Origin: Porphyridium purpureum
Taxonomy: Eukaryota > Rhodophyta > Bangiophyceae > Porphyridiales > Porphyridiaceae
Length of the DNA stretch: 64,000 bases
Assembly (NCBI GenBank): GCA_008690995.1
Contig: VRMN01000004.1
Span: 744,001 to 808,000 of the forward strand
Direction of reading: 5' to 3'
In this document: positions 39,662 to 51,700 of the stretch, piece after piece
Position numbering within the stretch: position 1 is the stretch's first letter
How the letters are laid out: each line of letters starts with the position of its first letter
Translations under genes and position numbers: made by a program
The notes under the pieces: model-generated
Told to the model about the DNA's origin: nothing
What the model saw: the letters and a program-made list of their open reading frames with translations, nothing else
Databases searched by the model: none

Positions 39662-40639
39662 GTTGCCGGGTTTCCAAACCGCTGCTAAAGGAGCAAGGAG
39701 GTCGGACGCTGCACGAGCTCGCGGCTATGTCCGACGTCAACGCCGAATGAGTGTCGAGGGCGCCAAGACTCTTCATCCCCTTTCCGACAGGAGCCCACCA
39801 GCACTGCGACGCATTCCAGCCCCGCCTTCCGGAAGCCTAGTTGGAAACACTGCAGTTGCGTACATCCATGACCCCGACAACCGCCTCACGATCCTTCACA
39901 CTACGTGCACGTTCTCCATCCATACACGCACATCAGTGCGTCGACACCCAACACCAGCGTATATCTGCAGTTTGCGTGTCACCGCACGTCCTCATCATCA
40001 TTCCGTCATCTCTGGCAAGGTCGACGTTATTGCGCTGGTGACCTGGCGACTTGATGTCTTGTTGCGTTGGTGAGATGGTGTCCTTGTGTGTGTGTGTGTG
40101 TCTCTCTCTCTCTCTCTCGGTCTGATTCTCTCTTAGTCCATGTCATGCCATGGTCTCACCCTTCCCCCAATGCCAAGTCCGAGTCGCGTCACACCAGGAC
40201 GATCTGCCATGACGTGTCAGCGCGCGGAACCCAACCGCCACACTCCACCGGAGTACAGTCATTTCAAGGGTTCTCCGCGTTCTCCACCCAGACCTCCCGG
40301 TTAGATCGAGGGTTTCTGCGACGTGCGCGCATCAAAACCGGCCCCGCAACTGTACGTCGACGCGCAACCATGTTCCGGTGTACCGCCGCGGTTCAGTTGG
40401 CCGTCGGCGTGGGGGAGGGGGGCAGCAAGCGCGGTTGTGTATGAAAGCGCGCTGGTTTGATAGGCGCGTGCGGATGGTCTCCGGCGGTGTGTGTGAGGGA
40501 GCGAGAGAGAGAATGAGGCCAAGCGTGCATGCAGGCGCTCAGTTGATTAAGAGGAAGACGAACAATACGGGAAAGAGTGACGGTGGGGGTTGAATACGCG
40601 GTGTGTGTGTGTGGGGGTTGGGGGCACGAGGGGAAGAAG
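39662..40639. promoter_or_regulatory. Divergent promoter region with TG/TC microsatellite
   Basis: Contains a (TG)n(TC)n run at 40085-40118, GTACAG sites near 40250 and 40346, and a GA-rich stretch (about 40497-40515) on the eS7 sense strand. No gene. Confidence 0.5.
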
Positions 40640-41224
40640 ATGGCGATGGAAAGGCTGGTCAAGCCGGCTGGCGCAACCGCGGACCCGCTGGAAGAAGAGG
40701 TGGCCAAGGCGCTGTTTGACTTGGAGCAGAACTCGAACGAGCTCAAGGCCGAGTTGAAGGTGCTCAAGTTTGCGTCGGCGCGCGAGGTGGAGGCCGCGAG
40801 CGGGAAGAAGGTCGTGGTGATCTTTGTGCCGCCTCCGCAGCTGGGCGCGTACCACAAGATCCAGACGCGCCTGGTGCGCGAGCTCGAGAAAAAGTTCTCC
40901 GGCAAGCAGGTCGTGCTGATTGCTCAGAGAAAGATCATTTCGCGAGAAAAGAAAGGCAGACGCCAGCATAAGCAGAAGCGTCCGCATTCGCGATCGCTGA
41001 CGGCAGTGCACGAGGCGATTCTCGACGATCTGGTCTTCCCGACTGAAATCGTGGGTAAGCGCACCCGCTACCGAACAGACGGCTCGCGGCAACTCAAGGT
41101 CCACCTCGACCACAAGGACCAGCAAAACGCAGAGTACAAGGTGGAGGCGTTCGAGGCCGTATATAGGAAGCTTACTGGAAAGGAAGTTGTGTTTGAGTTT
41201 CCCGTAATTGCTGACCTGTCTTAG
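40640..41224 (+). CDS. RPS7: 40S ribosomal protein eS7 (RPS7)
   Basis: A 194-residue protein, the normal length of eS7. Starts at the second ATG in the leader (aagATGgcgATG). Hallmarks: FDLEQNSNELKAELKVLKF, KKVVVIFVPPPQLGAYHKIQ, VRELEKKFSGKQVVLIAQRK, then SLTAVHEAILDDLVFPTEIV and RKLTGKEVVFEFP at the end. All are diagnostic of the eukaryote-specific small-subunit protein. The ATG follows a purine-rich leader. Single exon. Confidence 0.97.
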   Translation: MAMERLVKPAGATADPLEEEVAKALFDLEQNSNELKAELKVLKFASAREVEAASGKKVVVIFVPPPQLGAYHKIQTRLVRELEKKFSGKQVVLIAQRKIISREKKGRRQHKQKRPHSRSLTAVHEAILDDLVFPTEIVGKRTRYRTDGSRQLKVHLDHKDQQNAEYKVEAFEAVYRKLTGKEVVFEFPVIADLS

Positions 41225-41458
41225 GGCGTACTTGTTCTTCTTGAGTATCTAGATCAGTACACATGAGATTCGCTTTCTACTCCCTAGCCTGAGATTGGCA
41301 CACACTGCGGCAGCATGTGCTTCTTCCGTCATTCTTACCACGTGCATCCCAAGAACCCTCTTGATTCCTCTCGCTCTGTGCGTCAGTCGGTTTCCACACG
41401 CAATTTGTTTGCTTGCGCGCAGGCAAGCAACAACATTCCCGTGTTCTGCCCGGCAGCG

Positions 41459-42514
41459 ATGGCGGCGACAAACACGCGCGTTTTGAGCGCACAGGCAGCA
41501 GACGATTTGTACGCCGTCGCATGGTCGCAGCGCCCGGACCGCGCGCTGCGGCTGGCGGTGGGTGGGCTCGATGCCCCGGGCAGTTTGGATGTGTATGACG
41601 TGGTGGAGAGTGCATCCGCCGCCGAAGCGCTACAACTACAGCTCGTGGACTCGGTCGCGTTACCAGGTGTGTCCGTCAAGTGCATGTGGGTGCCTGATGA
41701 CGCGTGCCAAGCGCCTGGACTCGTGGCGAGCGCGGGGGACGCGCTACATGTCTGCATGATCCCGGATCAGGTCACCGGCTCCGTGGGGCATGCAAAAGTC
41801 GCCATGTCGCTGCAAAGCGCAGAGGAGGCCACTCAGGAGTTTTGCGTGCCGCTTACGGGACTCGACTGGCCTGAACCGGGCAGGATTGCAACCAGCTCCG
41901 TGTACGGTCACGTCAGCATTTGGGACGTCGAAAGTGCGCGACTCGTGCAGAAGATTCAGGCGCACGACGAGCCTTGCTATGAGGTGGCCTTCCAGCCGAT
42001 GACAAGCGGAAAGAGTGGTGCAAACAAGTTTATCAGCACAAGCAGAGACGGGTCGGTGCGAATGTTCGACACGCGCGACCTTCACTATTCAATGGTTGTA
42101 TTTGAAGCCCCACAGAAGGGCAACGCAATGATCCGTGCCAGTTGGAACAGATTGAACGAAAATCTGTTGTGCGTGGTACCTCGGCATTCGGACCAGTTGC
42201 ATATTCTTGACGTACGCGTTCCGTGCCTTCCTGTCGCCTCCTTGAGCACGGACTTGGATGCGAAAGTGAGCCAGCACGAAAGCGTGGCAGTAAACGCATG
42301 CAGCTGGGCGCCTTCATCAGCGCACCATCTTGCCACGTGCGACTCGTCCGGCACAGCGTATGTCTTTGATCTGGAGGCACTGCCCGAGCCTGTATCAGAG
42401 CCAATCCTACAGTACAAGTGGCACGCGCCGCTAAATAACATGGCGTGGTCCGCATGCCGTCCAGAGTGGCTCGCACTGGTGAGTGGGAATGTCTTGCAGG
42501 TGCTCCAGGTATAG
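41459..42514 (+). CDS. DCAF7/WDR68 WD40 protein
   Basis: A 351-residue WD40 protein. The frame continues to an ATG at 41315, but the conserved family start fits ATG 41459 (MAATNTRVLSAQ). Typical DCAF7 (WDR68/HAN11, plant TTG1 and LWD1) blocks are present: YAVAWS, VSIWDVE, KFISTSRDGSVRMFDTRDLH, ILDVRVPCLPVA, CSWAPSSAHHLATC and YKWHAPLNNMAWS at the end. It scaffolds DYRK/HIPK kinases and CUL4-DDB1 ligases in animals and MYB-bHLH complexes in plants. The gap to the eS7 stop is only 234 bp. Confidence 0.94.
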   Translation: MAATNTRVLSAQAADDLYAVAWSQRPDRALRLAVGGLDAPGSLDVYDVVESASAAEALQLQLVDSVALPGVSVKCMWVPDDACQAPGLVASAGDALHVCMIPDQVTGSVGHAKVAMSLQSAEEATQEFCVPLTGLDWPEPGRIATSSVYGHVSIWDVESARLVQKIQAHDEPCYEVAFQPMTSGKSGANKFISTSRDGSVRMFDTRDLHYSMVVFEAPQKGNAMIRASWNRLNENLLCVVPRHSDQLHILDVRVPCLPVASLSTDLDAKVSQHESVAVNACSWAPSSAHHLATCDSSGTAYVFDLEALPEPVSEPILQYKWHAPLNNMAWSACRPEWLALVSGNVLQVLQV

Positions 42515-42791
42515 CAAAAGTAAAGTATTCTGAATAAGCGCATTCTTGCACAAGCGGACGCGCGCCGTTACGCTCTCTTCGTATCGTATGCCATAGCGCG
42601 CAGGTCCGAACTCTCGAACTGCTTCGCAAGCTATCGAGGATCTAGACTTGATCAACCACAGAAATTCTCATTTATTTCAACTCAATTTTCACACACATGG
42701 ACTCATTCTTCAAATAAACAAAGACTCGCCTAAGGAGAAATAGATGCCACACTCGTCATTCATCAATCTTCCTCAGACCTCCGGTCATCTA
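42515..42791. other. Short convergent intergenic region
   Basis: About 280 bp between DCAF7 and the giant photolyase-like gene. AT-rich around 42660-42700, probably both 3' UTRs. Confidence 0.5.
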
Positions 42792-45700
42792 TCAGTAGCC
42801 GTAGCGTGCTGTCGTGAGGACCGGCCGAGCTCTCGGCTGGCCGAACGCAGGTTTGCTCGTGCCCATCGGACCAGGCGCTCGGGTACCGATTGGCCGCTGA
42901 CCGTACATTCCAGCCCCGCCGTTTCCATAGTAGGGGCCTGGTCCGGCAGCAACGCCACCGCCATACCCACCGTTGCCAATGTACCGACGCGCCAAGTTGC
43001 TCATTCCACCATACTGCGGCTCGTGCACATATCCATCGCCATATAGTGCCTGTTGATGATGCTGCTGCTGGTCGTAGCCATCGAACCCTTGCGGTTCGTA
43101 CGGAGACACTTGCGCATGAGGCGCGAAACCCGTGCGAGCACCATGCATTCCACCAACTGGGCCTGGTGCTCCAGCATACGGTGCGAAACCACCAGCTGTG
43201 CCTCGTCCGCCCAGGCCCATCACACCAACACCGCCGGCACCTCCGTACGTGCCCACCATCCCGCGGGGCCCACCCAGAGAAGCTTGCTGCTGCTGCTGCT
43301 GCTGGCGCGCACGCTGCAAAACGCTGATGTCAACACTGTCCTGCATGCGCACAAACGCATCCACAACCGCCGTGTGCGCAAAAGGACCAAAGTGCTCCAG
43401 TGTGAAGCGCTGCAAAAACATGCGAGCAAATTCGAACGCGTCATGTGGCGCGGGCAGAAAGCGGAACATCCCCCACATCCAGGCACTCAAGCGTCCTGGT
43501 GCGAGGCGTGCATGGTCAATCATATTATTCTGCAGCTCGTTCCAGTCCTGATCGGGGGTCTGCGCATCCACCACAGCGTCCAGCGGCAGCATGGGATCGG
43601 CACCGGATTGCACCAAATCATTCTTGAGGTACTCGAGCATAGCGCGCTGGTTTTCATCCAAAACCGCAGCGAAATCCTCGTAGCTCGAGTTATAGTACAC
43701 ATAGTTCACCGCGTACTCAAGCCGACTCACCTTCCACAAAACGGCGCGCAGATCTTCATCGGATGCAAATGACTCACTGATCCTGTGTACCACGTCGGCC
43801 ATGCTGATGAAACCAAACGCGACTTGCGTCTGCAGCGAGGCAAACATCGCTCTTAGCGGATCGAGCGCGCTCTTGTTGCCGTTCAGCTGATGCACCGTCC
43901 CCGCAGGAGACGAAGACGATGCCGCAGAAGCAAAGCCGTCAAACTTCGACGCAGCAAACTGTTCAAGCGTTCGTAAAGCCATCATCTCTCCGCCTGGTCC
44001 TGCGTCTGGATGCTCGCTGAAGGTAAGGTCAACGCCCGAGTCACTCAAAACAAGATCAAGCACCTCCGTGTTCTGTAGCCACGCTTCCGGGCCCCATTGC
44101 AGAATGGCAGCCGTGCTATTCAGGTTGGTGCTGCTGCTGTCGCGCATGAAGTCCCACTGATAGCCCAGAATTTCCGGTCTCAGCTTGCGGTTCTGAGCCT
44201 TGATCACCATGCTGGTCGAATCCAGGCGCTTCACAAAACCTCCGAGGGCAGCAAAGAACTTTTGGGCAAAGCCGTCAAACCGGTTGCGCACATTGCTGGT
44301 TGCATTGTTGCTGCCACTTCCAATGGCGTGATTGCCTACCACTTCGAGCGGCACGACAAGGCGAGACTCGACCTCAATCACGCAGCATCCGGCGTGTGAT
44401 GCCACACGCTTCACGGACGCGCGCGCCACACGTAAGTGAGAGCGATCCGTGACAACAGCCCATGCACGCGACGCGAAGCCTGTGATGTTAGTATTTTCAA
44501 GACCGACCACTGACGCACCCATCCCACCGCCTACCTGCTCGGACGGATCCACACGCAGCACAAAGCAAATATTCTGCTCCTTGAGTTGTCGTTCAACGTC
44601 TACAAGGCCTTGCAAGTAGTACAACACATGCGTCTTGCTGTACAACGCAAAACTGCTGAGATCAAGCACGGCGAGCACAACCAAAGGCAGACCAGCATTA
44701 TTAGCCAATACCTTGGCCACTTCAAGTGACTCGTTGTGGCGCACGCGCAGCGCAGATGTCATCCAGTACAACACGTACTCGCTTGAACCATTGTTGTCAT
44801 TCACCGAACGGCGTGGACCAAGGTCATTGAGCAATCGCACGCGCGACCGCTCTACACCACAATCTTCGAGAGCCGTCTTCACCAGGGTCTTCATCGTGGT
44901 CTTCTCAACCGCGCCATGCGTACCTTGCAGTTGCGGACGTGTCACAATCGCTGTCTGCGGTGCCACCAACATGCTCGCAAGCTTGAAAGATTCCACGATA
45001 TTCTTGTAGCATACGGCGTCCAACGCATCAATCATGATACGCTCATTCAAAGATAACGCCACCTGGAATGCCTTACTGGGATCGCGACTGTATTCGATGA
45101 TTTTCTGGCACCAGAAAGAGCGGTCGTGAGAGACATTTCGCCCAGTCTCCCGCAGCTTTTTCTGTACCTCGTTCCACTTGTCATCGTGTGTCTCGCCAAC
45201 TTCCCACTGATGCAGCGAGTAGTCGTAGTTCTTGCGCTTTTTGCCTGCGTCCTCAAGCGTCTTGCGCACCACTTGCGAAAGCGTGTTCTCGTACGTGTCA
45301 TATTTCTCGCAAAAGTGAGCAAAATTGTACGCTAGCTCACGGCGTGCCAGATTCTGCAAGAACACTGAAATATCTTCCTGTGATGGCGTCAGGATCCCCG
45401 CGTGACTATTGTCCGAGACAGGTACCACATTATTCGCAATTTCGAAAACTCGAACCATGATTTCAGACGCAGCAATAATGCCGAAGCACAAATAGGGCGA
45501 CAAATTGCTGCCATAATCAGCACGATTTGACTCGCCGAACTCCTGCGAGTGCTTTGCGTAGTCTTTGAGCTTGTGCTTCAGGAATTCCTCCAGCTTTACG
45601 CGAGCGGCATGTTCACCAGACTGCGTGCCGGCCGGTGGCCCGATCGACACATCCACGCGGTTCTTGGCGAGAACCTCCAATAGTGTGCTCTCGTTGTCAA

Positions 45701-48700
45701 GCCACTCTTGAGCGCTCCAGGCACTCCCTTTCATGAACGGATAAACCTTACCCTTGCCAGTTACATCAACATCGGCCAAGGCACCAGGTACCTTCACCGC
45801 CTGCTCTACGAGCGGCTTTGCGTAACGCCTGCACAAAGGAAGGAAGCGCTCATAGAACGAATCAAAGTCAGGCGCAGGACCGGAACACGCCTTTTCCAGC
45901 GGCACACTTAAGATACTTTCAACCTCAATCATCGCGCAGCCTGTTTCAAACGCGGTCTTCTTGACCATTTCTCCATTGGCCCGTAAATGGGCGCGGTCCG
46001 TGACCACGGCCCACGCGCGAGCCTCGAAGCCTTGGATACCCTCGAGCTCAGAACCAATCAGGTTGAGCGAAGTGGGAGACTCGGATGTCTCTTCGAATCT
46101 CATACAGAAGATCACGCCTTCGTCCCGTAGGTCCTTCTCTAGCTCAGCGAGCCCCTTCATCACAAAATTGATCTGTCGATAAGAACCACGTTGGAAATGA
46201 TTAAGGTTCACCAGCGCAAGAAATACGAGCGGAAGCGAGCTCATATTCGCAAGAGCTTTCGCTACTTCGAAGGCATCGTTGTGATGCTTGCGGAATGCGC
46301 AATGCGAAACGTACAGCACGTATTCGCCGCCAACCGAGTTGCCTTTGCCCTTGCGAACCTTGGCGCGTGCACCAAAGTCATTGAGCACGCGCACGCGTGT
46401 CTTATCAATACCACAACTATCCAGCGCATTCTTCAGGATGGTGCGAATAGGGTTCCGCTCAAACGTCTTGCCTAATTCACCAGACGTGAGGCACGCCAGA
46501 TTGAAGCACTCGGAGATATTCTTGTACCCCACAGGGTCAAGCGCATCAATCATGTACTTGTCGTTGAGATACACCGCAAGTCGATAGGCGTCCGACGGGC
46601 GGGACTCGTACTGAATCAGTTTCTCACACCAGTACACACGATCAGCCATGAACTCACGCCCGTGCGACAAAAGCTCCTGCTGGATCTCATTCCACACCAT
46701 ATCGTGTGTCTCGCCAAGCTCCCACTCCTCATCTGTGTAAATATATTTTTGCGGACGATTAGCTGCTGCCTGTTCAAGCGTCTCGCGCACCATCGGCGCT
46801 ACAGCTCCCTGGTAGCTGTCATACCCTTGCGTCTGGTAAACAAAGCAGTACGCCAACTCGCGACGGCACAGGTTTCGGAAGAAGGCAATAATATCGGCAT
46901 CTGATGCCTTGCTGTGCAGAACTTCAACGGCGACATGTACCACGGACAAGAAACCAGTACTGAAAAAGGGAGAGAGAAGCGAGCCATACTCGAGCCGGAG
47001 GGACGGGTCCGCTGCTTCCATGGTAGAACCATACCCAGGTAAGTTTTTCATGACAAAAGCATCCAAGTGCTCGCGAGCACGCAACTCGCCACCATAGTGA
47101 CCACTGGCTGGTGGCACAGTCACATCCAAACCATTCTGTTCGGCGACCTGCTTCATCACCGCTTCGTGTTGGCCGCCATCGACAAATGCAGAAAGCTCGG
47201 GCAACGCTGATCCATCCGCCAAGTCAACGGGACTGGCAAGCATGGAAAGCTCTTTCGGCATCATGCCATAGTCACGCAACTTGACACTTTGCTTGAGTAC
47301 ATCAGCGCCCACTTTGCATTCCAGGTCTGAAATTGGCTTCACATAAGAATTCAACACGGGGAAGAAGCGATAGAAAAACGCATCGACGACGTCCTCCATT
47401 ATACCCGCGGAAACCTCGAGCGGCACGAGCAGGCAGCTCTCAACCTCAACAACGGCACAGCGAGCTTCACGCGCGACGCGTGCTTCGACATCTCTGGCGC
47501 GACGCAAATATGCGCGGTCTGTCACAATAGCCCAAGCGTCCTCTGCAAACCCCTTTATGCCCTCTTTCTTGTCACCCAGGACGCTCAAGCCTGGTGCAGA
47601 GCCACTCGGCTCAACACGCAACTCAAAGCGCACACCTGCCTTGGTTAGGTCTGATTGAAGCTGCGCAAGACCCTGCAAATAGAACACAAGGTGACGCCAG
47701 CTTCCACTCTTGAACTGCTCGAAATCAAGCACGTACAAATACACCAGCGGCAACCCAGCCTCATTTGCGAGCGACTTTGCAATTTCAAAGGATTCGTTGT
47801 GCTGCGTGCGAGGCGCCAGAGAGCAATGATAAAGCACAAATTTGCCCTTATCGTTCGATCCTTCTTGGTTGACAAGTCGAACGCGAGATTCTTCAACCAA
47901 TGTTGGCTTTAGACATGAAAGAATCGTCTCCTTGAATGCTGATGAGTCAGTCTTGTTCTGGGTCTCACGAATGAGTACGGCCTCCATTTCGCACATCTGC
48001 ACAAAGCCCTCAGAGACGTTGCGATACCCTACGGCGTCCAGCGCATCGACCATGTACTTGTCATTCAGAGTCATGGCCAGGTAGTACGCGTTGCGGGGAT
48101 CGGACTCGTACTCGATGATCTTGTACAACCAGAAGAAGCGATCTTGCGCAATGTCGCGCCCACGGAAGATCAGCTCATGCTGCACACTGTTCCATCGCTT
48201 GTCGTGCGTCTCACCCTTTTCCCACTGCTCGAAAGTATACGCGTACCGTGGGGTTCGGTGCTTCGCCATCTCGCTCAGCGTACGCCGTGTTTCCTCAGGA
48301 ATTGCTGCCTCGTACACGTCGTATCCTTCCGGGTTATCCACCACAAAATGGAACGCCATCTCACGCCGTCCCAGATTCCGCAAATAGCTGTTAATGTCAT
48401 GCTCAGAGCGTCCTGACCGAACAATCTCGAGCAAAATATCGGACGCTGAAATAAACCCGTTGCACAAGTATGGCGACAGCAACGAGCCATATTCTGAGCG
48501 ATTATTGTCACCAAAACGACCTAGTTCCTCACCATAGCCACGCAGTTTACGCATGACAAACGCTGTCAGCAGCTTGCGTGCGGGTCCTTCACCACCAAGA
48601 TACGTTCCTGAGACAGGCGGCACATCGACCGACATCCCATTTTGTGTGAGTACCTCGTTCAGCGTCGCATCGTGGTGCAGCCAGTCCTTCGGCGCCCACT

Positions 48701-51700
48701 CCGCACCACCTGAGCTGGTGACACTAGGCTCAGATAGACTGCTCTTTCGTGCGGAACCTCCCGGAGCCAACTCGGAAGCATTAAGCCCCGCGCTCTCCAC
48801 ATTGCTCCACCGCCAACCCAGATGACCAAGTTCGAGTTCAGAGCCTGCCGCAACCATCACAGGGACATCGTTCGGCTTGCGCGCATACTCTCGCGCGAGC
48901 TGCGGGAATTGTTCGAGCCACTCTTTTTCGTCCGCATGCTTGTGCTGGCGCGCCGCCTTGATTGGGATAATGAGCCTACTCTCCACTTCAATCACCGCAC
49001 AACCGGCCTCGTTCACCACGTGTTCAACAGCAAGCTTGCCATAGCGCAGGTGTGGCGTGTCCGTGACGATCGCCCAAGCATAATTTTCGAACCCTTTGAC
49101 ATTATTCGCTGCGCAGCCGAGGACCGAGCCAGCCAAAACACCACCAAAGTCCTGTCGTGCGTCAAAGCGTACGCACAGCTTGATCCCGTCGCGCGCAAGC
49201 TGTGCGTGGAATTCTGACAAGCCTTCAAGCAGGAAAACGACGTGGCGCTTCGACCCGATTTTCATAACATTCAGGTCCACCGTATACAGTACGACAAGCG
49301 GTAGCTGCGCGAGGTTGGCAAGTGCCTTGGCAAGCTCGAGCGACTCGTTGTGATGTGCGCGGCATGTCGCAGTCGCCCAGTACAGAACGTACCGAGCAGT
49401 ACCACCCGACGACGACGTTGGCCGCACGCAGAGATCATTACGAAGCTGCACACGTGACGAGTGCAAGTTAACACTCTTGACTGCGTGCGACACGATGCTT
49501 TCCATGCGTGCACGGTCCGGCAGAGCGCGCGAAGTTGTAGAATTGAGTGCGGATGCAAACGTAAAGCAACTCGCTATATTGCTGTAGCTCAACGGATCCA
49601 GCGCGTCGACCATGTACTTGTCATTCAGCCGCATGGCAAGGCGAAATGCGTTCCGCGGGTCTTTCTCGTACTCAATGAGCTTCAGACACCAGAAGCTACG
49701 GTCCTGCGCAATGTCACGCCCTCGGTATCGCAATTCGTGCTGAATTGTATTCCAGCGGCTGTCGTGCGTTTGGCCCAGATCCCATTGCTCATCCGTGTAT
49801 GAGTAACGCTTACTCTCGTTGGCCAGCCGAAAGAGCTCCTTCTGAGCCTCAGCAGGAAGAGCGTGCTCAAATGTGTCATATCCCTCAGTATATCGCACAA
49901 AATTGAAGCCCTGTTCGCGGCGTGCCATGCTCTTCAGAAAAGCGTTTACGTCCGCCTCGGGTGCGCCCGAATTCTTAATCGCCACAACGATCTCGGCGGC
50001 GCTGACGAATCCATTGGTCAGGTACGGTGACAGCAAGGACCCATATTCCGAGCGGCGCTTCTCGCCAAGAATTTCCTGCGATGTAGAGTACTCATTCAGC
50101 TTCTTGCTCACAAAGACATTCAAAAGGCGGCGGCCGGACGCCTCCCCGCCGCGGTATATGCCTGAAACCGAGGACACCGTGACGTCGACTCCGCATTTTG
50201 CCAATAGATTATTCAGATGCGCCTGGTCTTCAATCCACTCATTCACCTTGAACAATTTCTTGCCCTCGTAGAAGTAGCCCAGATCCGCAAACAAGGAACC
50301 TGAGCCAATCACCGAGCTCGAATTCTCACCATCTGTGTCCGCTACAAGAACATCGCAAGATACATCGCAAGTCGTGACAGGGTATACCTTCGCGTAAGCC
50401 GGGAATATCTCCATAAAGCGCGCAAAGAAGGTTTGGAAATCATCTTCACGTTGCGAAGCCATAATTTCGACTGGAACCATAACCTTCGACTCGACTTCAA
50501 TCAGAGAGCAAGGAAGCTGCGTGGCCACAAACGCTTGCTTCTCATAACGGTGTTTCAAATGCGCACGGTCGGTGACAACCAGCGACGCCCCTTCCACAAA
50601 CCCGCGAACGCCAAGTTTGGTTGATCCCAGAAGACTAACAGCCTTCTCACCTTCAAGCAATTCGGAGCTTGGGTCCAGTCGAATTTCGACAGCGACGCCC
50701 ATACTGTTCAGGGCCGTCTGCATTTCAGTCATTCCCTCCAGCAGAAAGACCACATGCCGCCTTGAGCCTAGCTTGAAATGGGAAAGATCGAGTGCCACAA
50801 GGACCACGAGCGGAAGTCCAAGAGCATTGGCCGCTCCAATAGCCACTTGCAGGCCCGGATTATTGTGGCGCCGATGGCCAGTCTGCACCCAATACAATAC
50901 ATATTTTGTGTGATTTTCCATCAACGGAGCGCGGTCATTCAAAATGCGAATGAAATCACGAGAAACACCAGAACTTTCACATACCTCGGTCAAAAGCTTC
51001 TCCACTGCGGCCACGTTATGCTCCGCCGAGCTGCTGCTTGGCGGCGCCAACAAACCATTCTCCATCATCATCGCGTTCTTTGCACCCCTCCCGGCAGCGT
51101 CTTCGCCTATCACACTCGATGACGATATGAACGCATCGCCCGCGGTGTTACCACCGCTCACAATCGCGCCAATGTATTCAAAGCAGCGCTTGATATTACG
51201 CAGGCCGATTAGGTCAGCGTCAAGCATATACTTGTCATTCAGATATGTGGCGATGCGGAACGCGTCGCGCGGGTCTCGCTCATATTGAATGATAAGGTGG
51301 CACCACAGAGAGCGATCGTGCTGCATGTCCCGTCCGCGCATACGTAATTCGGACTGGATGGCGTTCCACTTGGCGTCGTGCGTCTTCGCGAGCTCCCACT
51401 CTTCAAGCGAGTAAGAATACTTGCCCTCCTGGTCGCGACAGCTGATGAGCGCTTCGTGCACGTCAGGCGCTACCAACCACTCGTAACTGTCGTACTCATC
51501 CGGGAAATAGTACGCAATAGCATACGCATATTCACGCATGCCAAGTGCTCGCGAAAAAGCCTCAAGATCCGCTTTCGGCGCGGTTGATTTTAGCACCTCA
51601 ACCAGAACTTCGACCGGAGATATGAATCCCTGACTCAAATAGGGTGAAAGCAAAGAGCCGAATTCAGATCGAGTACTGACGGCCACATCATGCAATTTCT

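Noticed and set aside
41315-41458. 48-residue N-terminal extension of the DCAF7 protein
   Set aside because: The extension is Cys/His/Ser-rich and not part of the family; ATG 41459 fits the conserved start.
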